54,131 bases of DNA from NCBI GenBank assembly GCA_963847615.1, contig CAWKAN010000006.1:1-54131 (forward strand), in the 5' to 3' direction. The notes below the pieces were generated by a model. It saw only the letters and a program-made list of their open reading frames with translations. It ran no database searches and was not told where the DNA came from. Both the position numbers and the translations under genes were made by a program. Source of the stretch: Palsa-883 sp963847615 (lineage in GTDB: Bacteria > Pseudomonadota > Alphaproteobacteria > Acetobacterales > Acetobacteraceae). The stretch's first letter is position 1. Each line of letters begins with the position of its first letter. This document shows positions 10,865 through 19,225 of the stretch, piece after piece.

Positions 10865-11340
10865 CTTGGCGGCTCCCAGCAGTGAATGGATCGATCGCGG
10901 TTGTGCAGCCGGGCGCCGCGGCGGGCGGGATGACCCGCATTTGGCCCGTGTCGCCGGCTTGCCTGGACTGCCCACATTGGCCTTTCCGGAATCGCGGCAA
11001 CGCAGGAAAGCAAGTAATCAAGCGGACACAGAGTTGCACAGAGTGTCCACAGAGTTTCACAGAGAAAGCAAATGACGCTGCGCGCAAGGTATTCGGACCT
11101 GCACATCCGTTACCAGCGCGAAACGCCAATAAATACTTCTCTGTGAAACTCTGTGGACACTCTGTGCAACTCTGTGTCCGCTTGATTACTTGCTTGACTT
11201 GCTTGCCGCGCGGTGGCGCCTTCAGCCGGATGTGTCAACATCAGGATTGGGGGCGACCCAGTGCATCTGCAATGGAAGTACGAAGCCTGGCCAGGGCGCA
11301 CCTCGAAGCGGCAATTATTGGGCGTTGCCTTAGCGGCTCC
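10865..11340. repeat. MITE-like palindromic element, copy B1 (empty site)
   Basis: The 720 bp between the SDR gene and vapB hold a repeat of about 480 bp and no gene. Near the middle lie the arms CACAGAGTTGCACAGAG... (11021-11062) and their inverted partner (11140-11185), framing an AT-rich core (11063-11139). Flanking arms include GCAAGTAATCAAGCGG and its inverse. The same element occurs at 44908-46885 in opposite orientation, where it is interrupted by a 1.46-kb insertion; here the corresponding point (near 11270-11285) is intact. The ends of the second copy are imperfect inverted repeats of TTGGGCGTYGCCTTA type; at this copy only the right end (near 11318) is clear. Confidence 0.82.
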
Positions 11341-11450
11341 CGCTGGGGTCGGGGCGTGGCTGTGCGCGGGCGTCGGTGGTCGATGCGGGTCGTATATCCC
11401 ATTGACCTATCCAATCGGCCAGCCGATCTGGTGGTGCAAGGAGTGCCGCC

Positions 11451-11672
11451 ATGGTCCGCACCACGATCTTCCGCTCGAACCGGTCACAGGCGGTTCGCCT
11501 GCCGAAGGATGTCGCGTTCCCGGACGGCGTGAAGCAGGTGACGGTGTTGCGCGACGGCAAGCGGCGCGTGATCGTGCCCGCCGGCGCGGTGTGGGACGCG
11601 TTTTTCGACGCGCCCGGCATCGACCTCGGGCCGCGCGAGCAACCGTTGGCGCAGACGCGCGAAAGCCTTTGA
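11451..11672 (+). CDS. vapB: VapB-type antitoxin (AbrB/SpoVT-fold)
   Basis: A 73-residue antitoxin of the VapB family. Its N terminus TTIFRSNRSQAVRLPKDVAF is the swapped-hairpin AbrB-like DNA-binding motif. The acidic/Trp-containing C-terminal part (VWDAFFDAPGIDLG) is the segment that normally inserts into the toxin's active site. ATG 11451 follows CAAGGAGTGCCGCC. The stop overlaps the start of the toxin frame as TGATG, the usual translational coupling of vapBC operons. The frame looks intact although the toxin is broken, so it may be an orphan antitoxin still able to bind its own promoter or other VapB sites. Confidence 0.85.
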   Translation: MVRTTIFRSNRSQAVRLPKDVAFPDGVKQVTVLRDGKRRVIVPAGAVWDAFFDAPGIDLGPREQPLAQTRESL

Positions 11673-12086
11673 TGCTGCGCTATCTGTTGGCCACGAATTT
11701 CTGCATCCGTGTGCTGCGCGATCGCCCGCCGACATTGCGTGGCCGCTTCAATCGCGACGCCGAGAGCCTGTGCGTCTCGACCATTGTTCTGACGGAACTG
11801 TTGCATGGCGCGGCGAAATCCGCACGGCCGGACCACAACAGGGGGGAGGTCGAGCGCTTCGCGGCGCGCCTGGAGGTGTTGGCGTTCGATGTCGACGCGG
11901 CCGGGCCGACGCGGCCGGTCACGCCGCCGACATCCGCGCCGGGCTGGAGCGGCGCGGCCAGACGATCGGCGGCTACGATGGGCTGATCGCCGGCCACGCG
12001 CACAGCCGCGGATTGGTCGTGGTGACCGGCAATCTGGGCGCGTTCAGTCGCGTTAAGGCCTGCGATGCGAGGACTGGTTGGGGTAG
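11672..12086 (+). pseudogene. vapC: VapC-type PIN-domain toxin, degraded
   Basis: The frame starts as MLRYLLATNFCIRVLRDRPP, the VapC start, and continues through STIVLTELLHGAAKSARP and LEVLAFDVDAAG. Three lesions are visible. The first catalytic Asp of the PIN domain (normally LLDTN) is Ala here, one base change. A 14-bp imperfect tandem duplication (11891-11904 and 11905-11918) shifts the frame; after removing one copy the protein continues HAADIRAGLERRGQTIGGYD. A single-base deletion near 12057 shifts it again; restoring one G gives SRVKGLRCEDWLG and a stop at 12084-12086. VapC toxins cleave tRNA or rRNA; this copy is almost certainly inactive. Confidence 0.85.
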
Positions 12087-12324
12087 CCTGATGCAGCGGG
12101 TTGAGTCCGGCCGAGGGAACAGCGCGCCGCGCTGGCTTGGGGCGAGAGGGGCGGCGGGCCGCGCGTGCGATCGAGCCGCCTGCCGCGCCCGGTCAGGCGC
12201 ATGGCAGCTTGTCGGCGGACGTGCAAAGCTGGCGATCGCGGCGCAGCGCAGGATCCGGGACGCGCCCGACAGCGTTCCGAAGTCGTTCTGAGCGCGGGGC
12301 TGCCAGGCGGCCAGGGGGGGGACC

Positions 12325-13323
12325 ATGAAGGTCGGCATTTTGCAGTTCTTCGGCTGGCGCGACCGGTCCGTGCCGCTGGGCTCGGTCTACCAGGCGGGGC
12401 TGGAGCGCTGTGCCATCATGGACGCGACGGGCTATGATGCCGTCTGGCTCGCCGAGCATCATTTCTCAAGCTTCTCGGTCTGCCCTTCGGTGCACATGAT
12501 GGGGACCATGGCGGCCGCACGCACCACGCGGCTGCGGATCGGCACGGCGGTGTCGCTGGCCCCGTTCTACAACCCGCTGCGGCTCGCCGAGGAGGTGGCG
12601 CTGCTGGACGTGCTGTCGGGCGGCCGGGTCAACTGGGGGGCGGGGCGCGGCTTCGAGCGCAGCGAGTTCGCCGCCTTCGGCATTCCGGGCGAAGAGAGCG
12701 CGCCGCGCTTCCACGAGACGGTCGAGATTGTGCTGAAGGCCTGGACCAACCAGCGGGTCACCCACCAGGGCCGGTTCTTCCAGTACGACGGCGTCGAGGT
12801 GCTGCCCAAGCCGTTGCAGACGCCGCACCCGCCGGTCTGGATGGCGGCCTCGTCCATGCCGGCCATCGACTGGGCGGCGAGCCAGGGCCATTCGATCCTG
12901 ATGGACCCGCATTCGTCCCGCGCCGAGCTGGTCCGCAAGCGCCGGCACTACGCGGCGAAGCTGATGGAGGCCGGCTACAGCGACGCCGGGCGGACCATTC
13001 CGATGGCACGGCTGGTTGCCGTCGATGAGACGGCGGAGAAAGCGCGCGCGGTGGCGAGGCGCGCGGCCGAATGGACGGTGGCCTCCTATGTTGGTCCGCA
13101 ACACGGCGGCAATGTGCGCCAGGAGGTCAGGACGTTCGGCGGCAAGGACCCGATCGATTTCTATTTGGACGACGTGATGATCCACGGCACCGCGGAGAGC
13201 GTGGCCGAGCAGATCCTGTCGTTCGCGGCGGAGATCGGCATGACCTATCTGATGGCGGCGCCGCTCAGCGGGCGCTCGTTCCGGCTGTTGACCGACCAGG
13301 TGTTGCCGCGGATCGCGGGGTGA
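12325..13323 (+). CDS. LLM class flavin-dependent oxidoreductase
   Basis: A 332-residue luciferase-like monooxygenase. The N terminus VGILQFFGWRDRSVPLGSVY leads into AVWLAEHHFSSF, the conserved EHH segment of the family, followed by LRIGTAVSLAPFYNPLRLAEE and LSGGRVNWGAGRGF, which line the flavin site of the TIM barrel. Members use FMNH2 supplied by a separate reductase to oxidise small organic substrates; the substrate here is unknown. ATG 12325 is preceded by a G-rich tract (GGGGGGGACC). No obvious operon partner is present. Confidence 0.88.
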   Translation: MKVGILQFFGWRDRSVPLGSVYQAGLERCAIMDATGYDAVWLAEHHFSSFSVCPSVHMMGTMAAARTTRLRIGTAVSLAPFYNPLRLAEEVALLDVLSGGRVNWGAGRGFERSEFAAFGIPGEESAPRFHETVEIVLKAWTNQRVTHQGRFFQYDGVEVLPKPLQTPHPPVWMAASSMPAIDWAASQGHSILMDPHSSRAELVRKRRHYAAKLMEAGYSDAGRTIPMARLVAVDETAEKARAVARRAAEWTVASYVGPQHGGNVRQEVRTFGGKDPIDFYLDDVMIHGTAESVAEQILSFAAEIGMTYLMAAPLSGRSFRLLTDQVLPRIAG

Positions 13324-13475
13324 GGGGGGTTCATCGTCACCCGACGCGGCTGTTCGGGCCTTGCCTTGCGGCGGGCTCAGTCCGGGCCATGGTGGCCAAG
13401 AAGCGGGCCGGGGGGTCTCGTTTGACCGTGCCGCGCCGGCGGCCCTGGTGCTAGGATCGCTTCGAGGAGGGCAGG

Positions 13476-14051
13476 ATGTCGGAGGCGAAGCGGCACACGA
13501 GCTGGACCTGGGACGCCTACCTGGCGTGGGAGGCGCGTCAGCCGATCCGTTACGAGCTGGTGGACGGCCAGGTCTATGCCATGGGCGGCGGGACGGCGGA
13601 CCACGATACCATCGGCAACAATTTGCGCGCCGCGCTTCACACGCAGATGCGTGGCAAGCCGTGCCGGGCGCACGGTCCGGACCTTAAAGTGCGGGCGGGC
13701 AAGGATGGCCGCTATCCGGACGCGCTGATCGACTGCGGTCCGCGCGAGCCGGGCGCGCTGCAGGCGCAGGAGCCGGTGGCGGTTTTCGAGGTCTTGTCCA
13801 AGAGCACGGGATGGATCGACCAAAGCCTGAAGCTGCGCGACTACGACGCGACGCCCAGCATTCGCACCTATGTGCTGATCAGCCAGGATGAGCGGCGGGC
13901 CATGGTTTACACCCGTGACGCGGCCGGACGGCTTGGCATCCAGAGCGCGGTCGTTCTCGAGGGCGCGGAGGCGTCTGTCGAGATTCCCGAGTTTGGATTG
14001 GTGGTGCCGTTTTCCGCCCTCTATGAGGGCCTTGAGTTCGTTTCCGACTAG
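13476..14051 (+). CDS. Uma2 family endonuclease (DUF820)
   Basis: A 191-residue protein of the Uma2/DUF820 family, a PD-(D/E)XK nuclease fold of uncertain function. Visible landmarks are YLAWEARQPIRYELVDGQVYAMGGG (first part of the fold), YPDALIDCG (acidic metal ligand), and PVAVFEVLSKSTGWIDQSLKLRDY, where Glu and Lys complete the active-site pattern. The ATG follows GAGGAGGGCAGG. Such genes are often found singly and in many copies in bacteria with large genomes. Position between an LLM oxidoreductase and an amidohydrolase gives no hint of role. Confidence 0.87.
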   Translation: MSEAKRHTSWTWDAYLAWEARQPIRYELVDGQVYAMGGGTADHDTIGNNLRAALHTQMRGKPCRAHGPDLKVRAGKDGRYPDALIDCGPREPGALQAQEPVAVFEVLSKSTGWIDQSLKLRDYDATPSIRTYVLISQDERRAMVYTRDAAGRLGIQSAVVLEGAEASVEIPEFGLVVPFSALYEGLEFVSD

Positions 14052-14198
14052 GCGCCAACACCCTGATCGGCGCCGAACAGTGATGGTCCTGCTGTGCCGA
14101 GCGGCGTCCTGAGATTTTGGCAAAGGCCACGGTGTTGATCTGCTCGCGATCGCCACCGGCACCCGACTCTCCCGCCCAGCCACACCGGAAGGAACCAC

Positions 14199-15194
14199 AT
14201 GCGCATCGTTGCCCTGGAAGAACACTACACCGTCCCGCGCCTCGTCGCCGGCATCTCCCCCGACGCGATTGCCCGACGCGGTTTCCCCGGCCCCGAGTTC
14301 GTCTGGGCGCAGACCACCAGGCGCAACGAACTCGCCGAGCTTGGCGCGGCGCGGCTGGCCGACATGGACGCCAGCGGGATCGCGGTGCAGGTGCTGTCGG
14401 TGGCCGGCCCGGGGGCCGACCTGGTGCCGGGCCAGGCCGGCATCGACTTGGCGCGCGCCTACAACGACGCGCTGGCCGAGGCCTGCGCCCGCCACCCGAC
14501 CCGCTACCGCGGCTTCGCGCACCTGCCGCTGCTCGCCCCCGCGGCGGCGGCGGACGAGCTGGAGCGCACGGTCAAGGACCTCGGTTTCCACGGCGTGCTG
14601 GTGAACGGCGCCACCGACGGGCGCTTCCTCGACGACCCGGCGTTCGAGCCGATCCTCGCGCGGGCGGAACAACTCGACCTGCCGATCTACCTGCATCCCG
14701 GCATCCCGACGCCGGCGGTGCGCAGCGCCTACTACGACAACCTGCCGGGCAATTTCAGCTTCACCCTGGCGCTGTCCGCCTGGGGCTGGCACGCCGAGAC
14801 CGCGATCCACACGCTGCGCCTGGTGCTGTCGGGCGCGCTGGATCGCCATCCCGGGCTGAAGATTGTCATCGGCCACATGGGCGAGGCGCTGCCGTTCATG
14901 CTGGATCGCATCGACGAGACCACGGCGGCGGAGGCGAAGGCGCGGCTGCGGCGCTCGGTGCGCCAGACGATCCTCGATCAGGTGTGGATCACGACCAGCG
15001 GGTTCTTCACCATGGCCCCGTTCATGGCGGCGCTGATGACGTTCGGCGCGGACCGCATCCTGTTCTCGGTGGACTACCCGTTCGCGTCGAACGCGCGGGC
15101 CCGGGCGTTCCTGGACGCGCTGCCGGTCTCGCCGGCGGATCGGGCGAAGATCGCCCATGGCAACGCCGACCGGTTGCTGCGGCTGCCGCTCTGA
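14199..15194 (+). CDS. Amidohydrolase family 2 protein (ACMSD / hydroxybenzoate decarboxylase type)
   Basis: A 331-residue TIM-barrel metal enzyme of the amidohydrolase_2 group. It shows the N-terminal metal motif VALEEHY (Glu8 and His9 region), the barrel His in PIYLHPG, the His in VIGHMGEALPF and the late Asp in ILFSVDYPF, the ligand set seen in gamma-resorcylate and 2,3-dihydroxybenzoate decarboxylases. Length matches those enzymes. A non-oxidative decarboxylation or hydrolysis of an aromatic carboxylate is the likely reaction; the substrate is not determined. ATG 14199 follows GGAAGGAACCAC. The gene stands alone. Confidence 0.87.
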   Translation: MRIVALEEHYTVPRLVAGISPDAIARRGFPGPEFVWAQTTRRNELAELGAARLADMDASGIAVQVLSVAGPGADLVPGQAGIDLARAYNDALAEACARHPTRYRGFAHLPLLAPAAAADELERTVKDLGFHGVLVNGATDGRFLDDPAFEPILARAEQLDLPIYLHPGIPTPAVRSAYYDNLPGNFSFTLALSAWGWHAETAIHTLRLVLSGALDRHPGLKIVIGHMGEALPFMLDRIDETTAAEAKARLRRSVRQTILDQVWITTSGFFTMAPFMAALMTFGADRILFSVDYPFASNARARAFLDALPVSPADRAKIAHGNADRLLRLPL

Positions 15195-15216
15195 CGGCGG
15201 CGGGCGCGGGCCGCCC

Positions 15217-15286
15217 GCGCCCGGTCGCCTGCGCCCGGTCGCCTGCGCCCGGTCGCCTGCGCCCGGTCGCTCGTGCCCGGTCGCGC
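15217..15286. repeat. 14-bp tandem repeat, 5 units
   Basis: Five head-to-tail copies of GCGCCCGGTCGCCT (the last two with changes) begin 22 bp after the amidohydrolase stop. They lie in a 265-bp gap between convergent genes and do not encode a credible protein. Confidence 0.9.
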
Positions 15287-15459
15287 CCCCTGGTCCCCCA
15301 CGCCGGGTGCTCTCTGGGCCTTCGCCGGGGCATGTTGTTCCGGTTCCCCGCCTGGGCGTGGCGTCGCTTCCAGCCGCTCCACCGGACGCCGGTGGAGCGG
15401 TGGCGGCGACCCGCGCCTTGGCTGGGGAAGACTTGCGGGCGTTGTCCCCGGGCAGCGGG

Positions 15460-15837
15460 TCAGAGGCCCCGCAGCAGGTCCATGAACGGCGGGAAGGTCA
15501 GCAGCACGCCGCCGGCGAGCATCGCCAGCGCCGCGAAGGTGACCGGCGTCAGGTTCACGTTGCGCGCGGACCAGCGGCGGGCCAGCAGGAACCAGGCGAC
15601 CAGCCACACCAGGACCGCCGCCGAGGTCACGCCGGAGAGCGGTCCGGTCGGGTTCCAGATGTTGAACGCCCGCAGGATCGGCGGCGAGGCGTCGCCGGCG
15701 AAGGCGAAGATGCCGAGAGCCAGCGCGCCGATGCCCGCGGCCAGGATGGCCGCCGCCCCGGGGCCGTTCGGCATGGCCGGGCGCTCGGCGGGGCTCGGCG
15801 CTGCGGCGGCCGGGTTCACGCGCGGGTCGGGCGCCAT
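15460..15837 (-). CDS. Small three-helix membrane protein of unknown function
   Basis: A 125-residue protein with a proline/alanine-rich N terminus and three predicted membrane helices (AAAILAAGIGALALGIFAFA; VTSAAVLVWLVAWFLLARRW; FAALAMLAGGVLLTFPPFM). I do not recognise the family. Its start lies 1 bp after the stop of the larger membrane protein gene, so the two are translationally linked and probably form a complex. It is the last gene of the minus-strand redox cluster with a haem-porin, a cytochrome c and a hemerythrin-like protein, which suggests an inner-membrane anchor or electron-transfer subunit. This is inference. Confidence 0.6.
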   Translation of the reverse strand: MAPDPRVNPAAAAPSPAERPAMPNGPGAAAILAAGIGALALGIFAFAGDASPPILRAFNIWNPTGPLSGVTSAAVLVWLVAWFLLARRWSARNVNLTPVTFAALAMLAGGVLLTFPPFMDLLRGL

Positions 15838-15838
15838 G

Positions 15839-16405
15839 TCACTTGTCCACCAGCAGCACGATTTCAGGACCGCCGCGCACCGGGGCGTATTTGTTCAGGA
15901 ACGCCCCGAACATGCCCGCCACGGCGGTGGCGAAGAAGGCAACCACGGTGAAACCGAGCACCGCGGTGCGCAGTTGGCGGAAGCGCGCCAGGTCGGGGCC
16001 GTACTTGATGAAGACATAGGCCACCATGGTCATGGCGATCGGCGTCAGCCAGGCGACGTGCTCCTTCCACTCCATGCCGTAGCTGTGCCAGCCGGCGGTG
16101 AGCGGGCTGGATTGCAGCAGGTGCTGCGGATACAGGGCAAGGTCGGTGGTGCCGGGCGGCGGCACGGCGCGATACCAGGGGTAGACGAGATAGGCCCCGG
16201 AAATCACGGCCAGCCAGGCCAGCACCGCCATGCTGATCAGATAGAAGCGGAACATCAGGCTGTCGCCGACACCCGGCCGCCAGCGCGCGTCGGTGACCGC
16301 GGTGGCATAGATCACGCCGATGGCGCCGGAGAAGGCGAGCATGAACAAGGCGCCGAAGCCCATGCCATGCAGCACGGTCATCAGGTCGCGAAAACTGATC
16401 TCCAT
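15839..16405 (-). CDS. Multi-helix membrane protein with conserved-looking histidines
   Basis: A 188-residue integral membrane protein with four to five helices. Helix 1 contains a His (LMTVLHGMGFGALFML); the loop before the third or fourth helix has two more (GWHSYGMEWKEHVAWLTPIA). Such placing could ligate b-type haem, but no family signature was recognised. The start MEISFRDL at 16405 is preferred because AAGGAACCCGCACA precedes it; an upstream in-frame ATG at 16435 would add ten residues. It follows the haem-porin gene by 81 bp and precedes the small membrane gene by 1 bp, so it is probably the inner-membrane part of the same redox system. Confidence 0.6.
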   Translation of the reverse strand: MEISFRDLMTVLHGMGFGALFMLAFSGAIGVIYATAVTDARWRPGVGDSLMFRFYLISMAVLAWLAVISGAYLVYPWYRAVPPPGTTDLALYPQHLLQSSPLTAGWHSYGMEWKEHVAWLTPIAMTMVAYVFIKYGPDLARFRQLRTAVLGFTVVAFFATAVAGMFGAFLNKYAPVRGGPEIVLLVDK

Positions 16406-16486
16406 TGTGCGGGTTCCTTGGATTGCGAGCGGCACTTCGGCCGGCGCGCCGCCGGTCCGCTGGCGCGGGCCGGCGGTGCCGATCGG

Positions 16487-17904
16487 TCAGAATGCCATCC
16501 AGGCGAAGGCGAGCAGCGTGTTGTTGCCGCTGGCGTTGCGGCCGTAGCCGTCATAGTTGCTGGTACCGCCGTTGAATTCGGTATAGGCGGTGTATTGCAG
16601 GCCAAGCTTGAGGTTGGCGAACGGGCCGGCCCAGGAGTCGTCCTTGCCGAACGGCACCCAGTCGGCCTCGACGATGAAGGCGTTGCTGTCCGGCTTGGAG
16701 TTGTTGCTGCCGTAGACATCGGAGCCACCGTATGCGGGGGACTGATACAGCACCGGGTTCGCCGGCCCCCAGGTCCGCTGCCAGCCCAGCGTCACGCCGA
16801 TGGTGTTCTTGTACCAGGTACCGAGGTGTTCAACCGGATCTGGTTCAGGCTGGAACTTGCACCGAAGTTCGTCGCGTTGCCCGCGTTGAACGCCGCGGTG
16901 GTGCCCTTCAGGTTCTGGTCCTCGTGCGTGAAGATGCCCTCCACCGTGACGATGTGCGTGCCGTCGCCGAGGTACTGGTAGCCGGCGTCCACCGCATAGT
17001 CGGTGTAGTGATCGACGCCCATCGACCCGTCGGTCTGCTGCGGCGTGCCGAAATACGGATTGACGTCGGCGTGCATGAACATCGCGCCGACATGCGCCGA
17101 CTGGCTGTTCCAGTTCCATTCATAGGCGGCGCGCAGGTAGGGCGCCGGGTTGGTCGTCGCGCCGATGCCGTAATCACCGCCCATGCGTGCCAGACTCCAC
17201 GGGCTGAACGTGTTGTAGGCGCCGGCCTCAAGGTAGAGTTGCTTGTCGTACCAGGCGTACACCGTGTAGCCGATGCTGTTGCCGTTGAAGCCCCCGGACA
17301 GCATCACGTCGGCGGTCGGGGTCGGCGCGAGGGCCGAGCCGATGTACGGGAAGCCCCAGGCGAAGGTGGAGTTGTACGGGTCCTGCACCGTCGGGTTGTT
17401 GTTCAGCGTGAAGCCGATACGCAGCGAATGCTCGCCGACGGAGAACTCCTTGGTGAACGGCCGCAGGTCGGTGTTGTTGACGGCGGCGGTGTTGTCCACC
17501 GGCGAATAGGTGAACTGCATGAAGCCGCCGGTGTACGGCCCCAGGCCGCCGGCGATGAAGCCGCTGATCTGATCGATCGAGTAGTTGTTGTTCGCCGCAT
17601 AGTGGTGCGGGATCTGGTCGTCCGGCAGGCTGGTGCTGGTGCTGGTGAACGACGACTGCACCATCAGCGACAGGGGGATCTTGCTGGCCAGGCCGTCCCC
17701 GCCGGTCTGGGTATAGCCGCCGATCTTGAAGGCGCGGCCGAACGGCGTGAGCTGCGGGCCGAAGCCGCCGATATGGCACATCGTGCACGGCTGGCCGGTC
17801 TGCGACGCCAGGTCCGGCACCGCCTGCGCCTGGCGGTTCAGCGCCAGAACGAACGCCGGAATCAGCAGTGCGGATAAGACGAAACGATACGTCAGTCTGA
17901 GCAT
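16487..17904 (-). pseudogene. Cyc2-like outer-membrane haem-porin (c-type cytochrome fused to a beta-barrel), one frameshift
   Basis: The protein has a signal peptide (residues 1-28, ending AQA), then a single haem site Cys40-x2-Cys43-His44 within DLASQTGQPCTMCHIGGFGP, directly followed by QLTPFGRAFKIGGYT. It then has a long region of alternating aromatic/hydrophobic strands ending in Phe (AFAWMAF), typical of a porin. This order matches Cyc2-type fused cytochrome-porins and their uncharacterised relatives, which pass electrons across the outer membrane. The first 350-odd residues are in one frame; near 16812-16824 a one-base deletion moves the rest (TWYKNTIGVTLGWQ onward) to another. Adding one base gives 472 residues, near the length of Cyc2. 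Whether the deletion is real is unknown. Confidence 0.72.
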
Positions 17905-17962
17905 CCCCGAGTCTCCCTGTCAGGCCCCTTACACGCATCCCTCCGAACCGTGCGGCGCGGCA

Positions 17963-17976
17963 TTGACTTATGTCAA
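17963..17976. promoter_or_regulatory. FNR/FixK-type palindrome upstream of the haem-porin gene
   Basis: TTGACTTATGTCAA is a perfect 5-4-5 inverted repeat with the TTGA-N6-TCAA half-sites recognised by CRP/FNR-superfamily regulators (FNR, FixK, Dnr). Its centre is about 65 bp upstream of the haem-porin start codon, a spacing compatible with activation from about -41.5. It lies in the 223-bp gap before the cytochrome c gene stop. Regulation by oxygen or nitric oxide is inferred from this site. Confidence 0.6.
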
Positions 17977-18127
17977 TCTCGGAAGCGCGATTGTCGTCGG
18001 CCGGCGATCAATCTCGGACGCACGACGGTACCGCTGCCGAGCCGGCGGCGTTGACCGACCGACGGCCCGGCGCCTGCGGCCTGGGTGCGCAAAGTCCGGG
18101 GGTGGATTGTCTGTCCGGAGAGCCGGA

Positions 18128-18529
18128 TTACTTGAGCGTCGCGAGGTAGGCGATCACGTCGGCCCGCTGCTTGGCGTCCTTGAGGCCGCTGAAGCTCATC
18201 TTGGTTTCCGGAACCATGGCTCTGGGGCCGGAGAGCCACTTGTCCAGGGTCGCCTCGTCCCACGTCGCGTTGAGTGCGCGCAGCGCCGGCGAGAAATTGT
18301 AGCCGGGCACGGCAGCGCTCTTGCTCCCGACGATCCCGAACAACGATGGGCCGACCGAGTTGCGCCCCGGTGCCACGTTGTGACAGATGCTGCAATGGGT
18401 TTGGAACACCTGGCGCCCGGCCGCGGCATCGCCGGCGGCCTGGGCGGGTTGCCAGGCGCCCGTCACCAACGAGCCGGCAAGCAAAACAACCAAGCTGGTG
18501 AGCGCGACAGGCAAAAGACGCTCAGACAT
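18128..18529 (-). CDS. Periplasmic class I cytochrome c
   Basis: A 133-residue exported monohaem cytochrome. A signal peptide (LLPVALTSLVVLLAGSLVTG ... AQA) is followed by the haem site Cys46-x2-Cys49-His50 (THCSICH), the cytochrome c-type middle HNVAPGRNSVGPSLFGIVG and a distal Met in ETKMSFSGL, ending VIAYLATLK. This is the small, soluble, His/Met-ligated type that shuttles electrons in the periplasm. ATG 18529 with upstream GAAGGG was chosen; longer frames lack a signal sequence. It lies between the hemerythrin-like and haem-porin genes on the same strand, a natural electron acceptor or donor for the haem-porin. Confidence 0.92.
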   Translation of the reverse strand: MSERLLPVALTSLVVLLAGSLVTGAWQPAQAAGDAAAGRQVFQTHCSICHNVAPGRNSVGPSLFGIVGSKSAAVPGYNFSPALRALNATWDEATLDKWLSGPRAMVPETKMSFSGLKDAKQRADVIAYLATLK

Positions 18530-18658
18530 GACATAAACCCTTCCGAAGCATGCGATAGAAGCAGTTTCGCCCTGATCTGGACCCGGTCGGGACGATGAAG
18601 CTGCTCGACAAGGAAACACCCCCACGCGGTGGCCCGATACGGCCAGGCTTCCGGCGCG

Positions 18659-19210
18659 CTAATGCGCGGCGTCCAGCTTGAGGTGCAGATATTCGCCGAT
18701 CAACAGAACCGTCGGCTCTTCCAGCTCGGTGTCAACCAGCACATCGGCCGCCACGTCTTGGGCGAAAGCGATGGCCTCGTTATCATGTACGGGCAACGCG
18801 GCTGCAATGATCCCATTGAGGGCATCCGTCATCCGGGCGCGTTCCTCAAAAATCTCCTCGCGAGTCGCCTTGGTCCGATCCGTCATCGCCAGCGCCCATT
18901 TCATGTCGGGCGTCGCCTTGCCCTCGGCCAGCTCCGGCAGCAGGGTCAGCGGCGGCAGGATGTAGTCCACTTCGCGCGCCATATGTTCCTTGAGCACCGC
19001 CTCCGCCTTCTTTGCCGCAACCCCGACCGCTCCCTTCCGCCGCGTGAGAATTGCGAGTCGCTGCAGGGTTTGCTCATGCTCGAGTTGAACCGAGGCCGGA
19101 AGTTCATGGTGATTGGCCGCTTGCTGCGCGGTGGCGCTGCCGTGCCAGCCAAGCCAGACCCCGAAGGCAAGAGCCACCAGCGAGCTTGTCACAGCCGGTC
19201 GAGAACGCAT
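18659..19210 (-). CDS. Exported hemerythrin-like four-helix protein
   Basis: A 183-residue protein with a signal-like N terminus (SSLVALAFGVWLGWHGSATA) and a helical mature part. The pattern LEHEQTLQRL (His45), LKEHMAREVDYILPPL (His76-x3-Glu80), His142 and EYLHLKLD (His176-x3-Asp180) resembles the HHE/hemerythrin metal-ligand layout, which binds a di-iron centre for oxygen or nitric oxide. The assignment is by eye and the spacing is not textbook, so it may be a different helical metal-binding family. ATG 19210 follows GGGAGGAAAGCC. It is the first gene of the minus-strand redox cluster, 129 bp before the cytochrome c gene. Confidence 0.55.
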   Translation of the reverse strand: MRSRPAVTSSLVALAFGVWLGWHGSATAQQAANHHELPASVQLEHEQTLQRLAILTRRKGAVGVAAKKAEAVLKEHMAREVDYILPPLTLLPELAEGKATPDMKWALAMTDRTKATREEIFEERARMTDALNGIIAAALPVHDNEAIAFAQDVAADVLVDTELEEPTVLLIGEYLHLKLDAAH

Positions 19211-19225
19211 GGCTTTCCTCCCATG

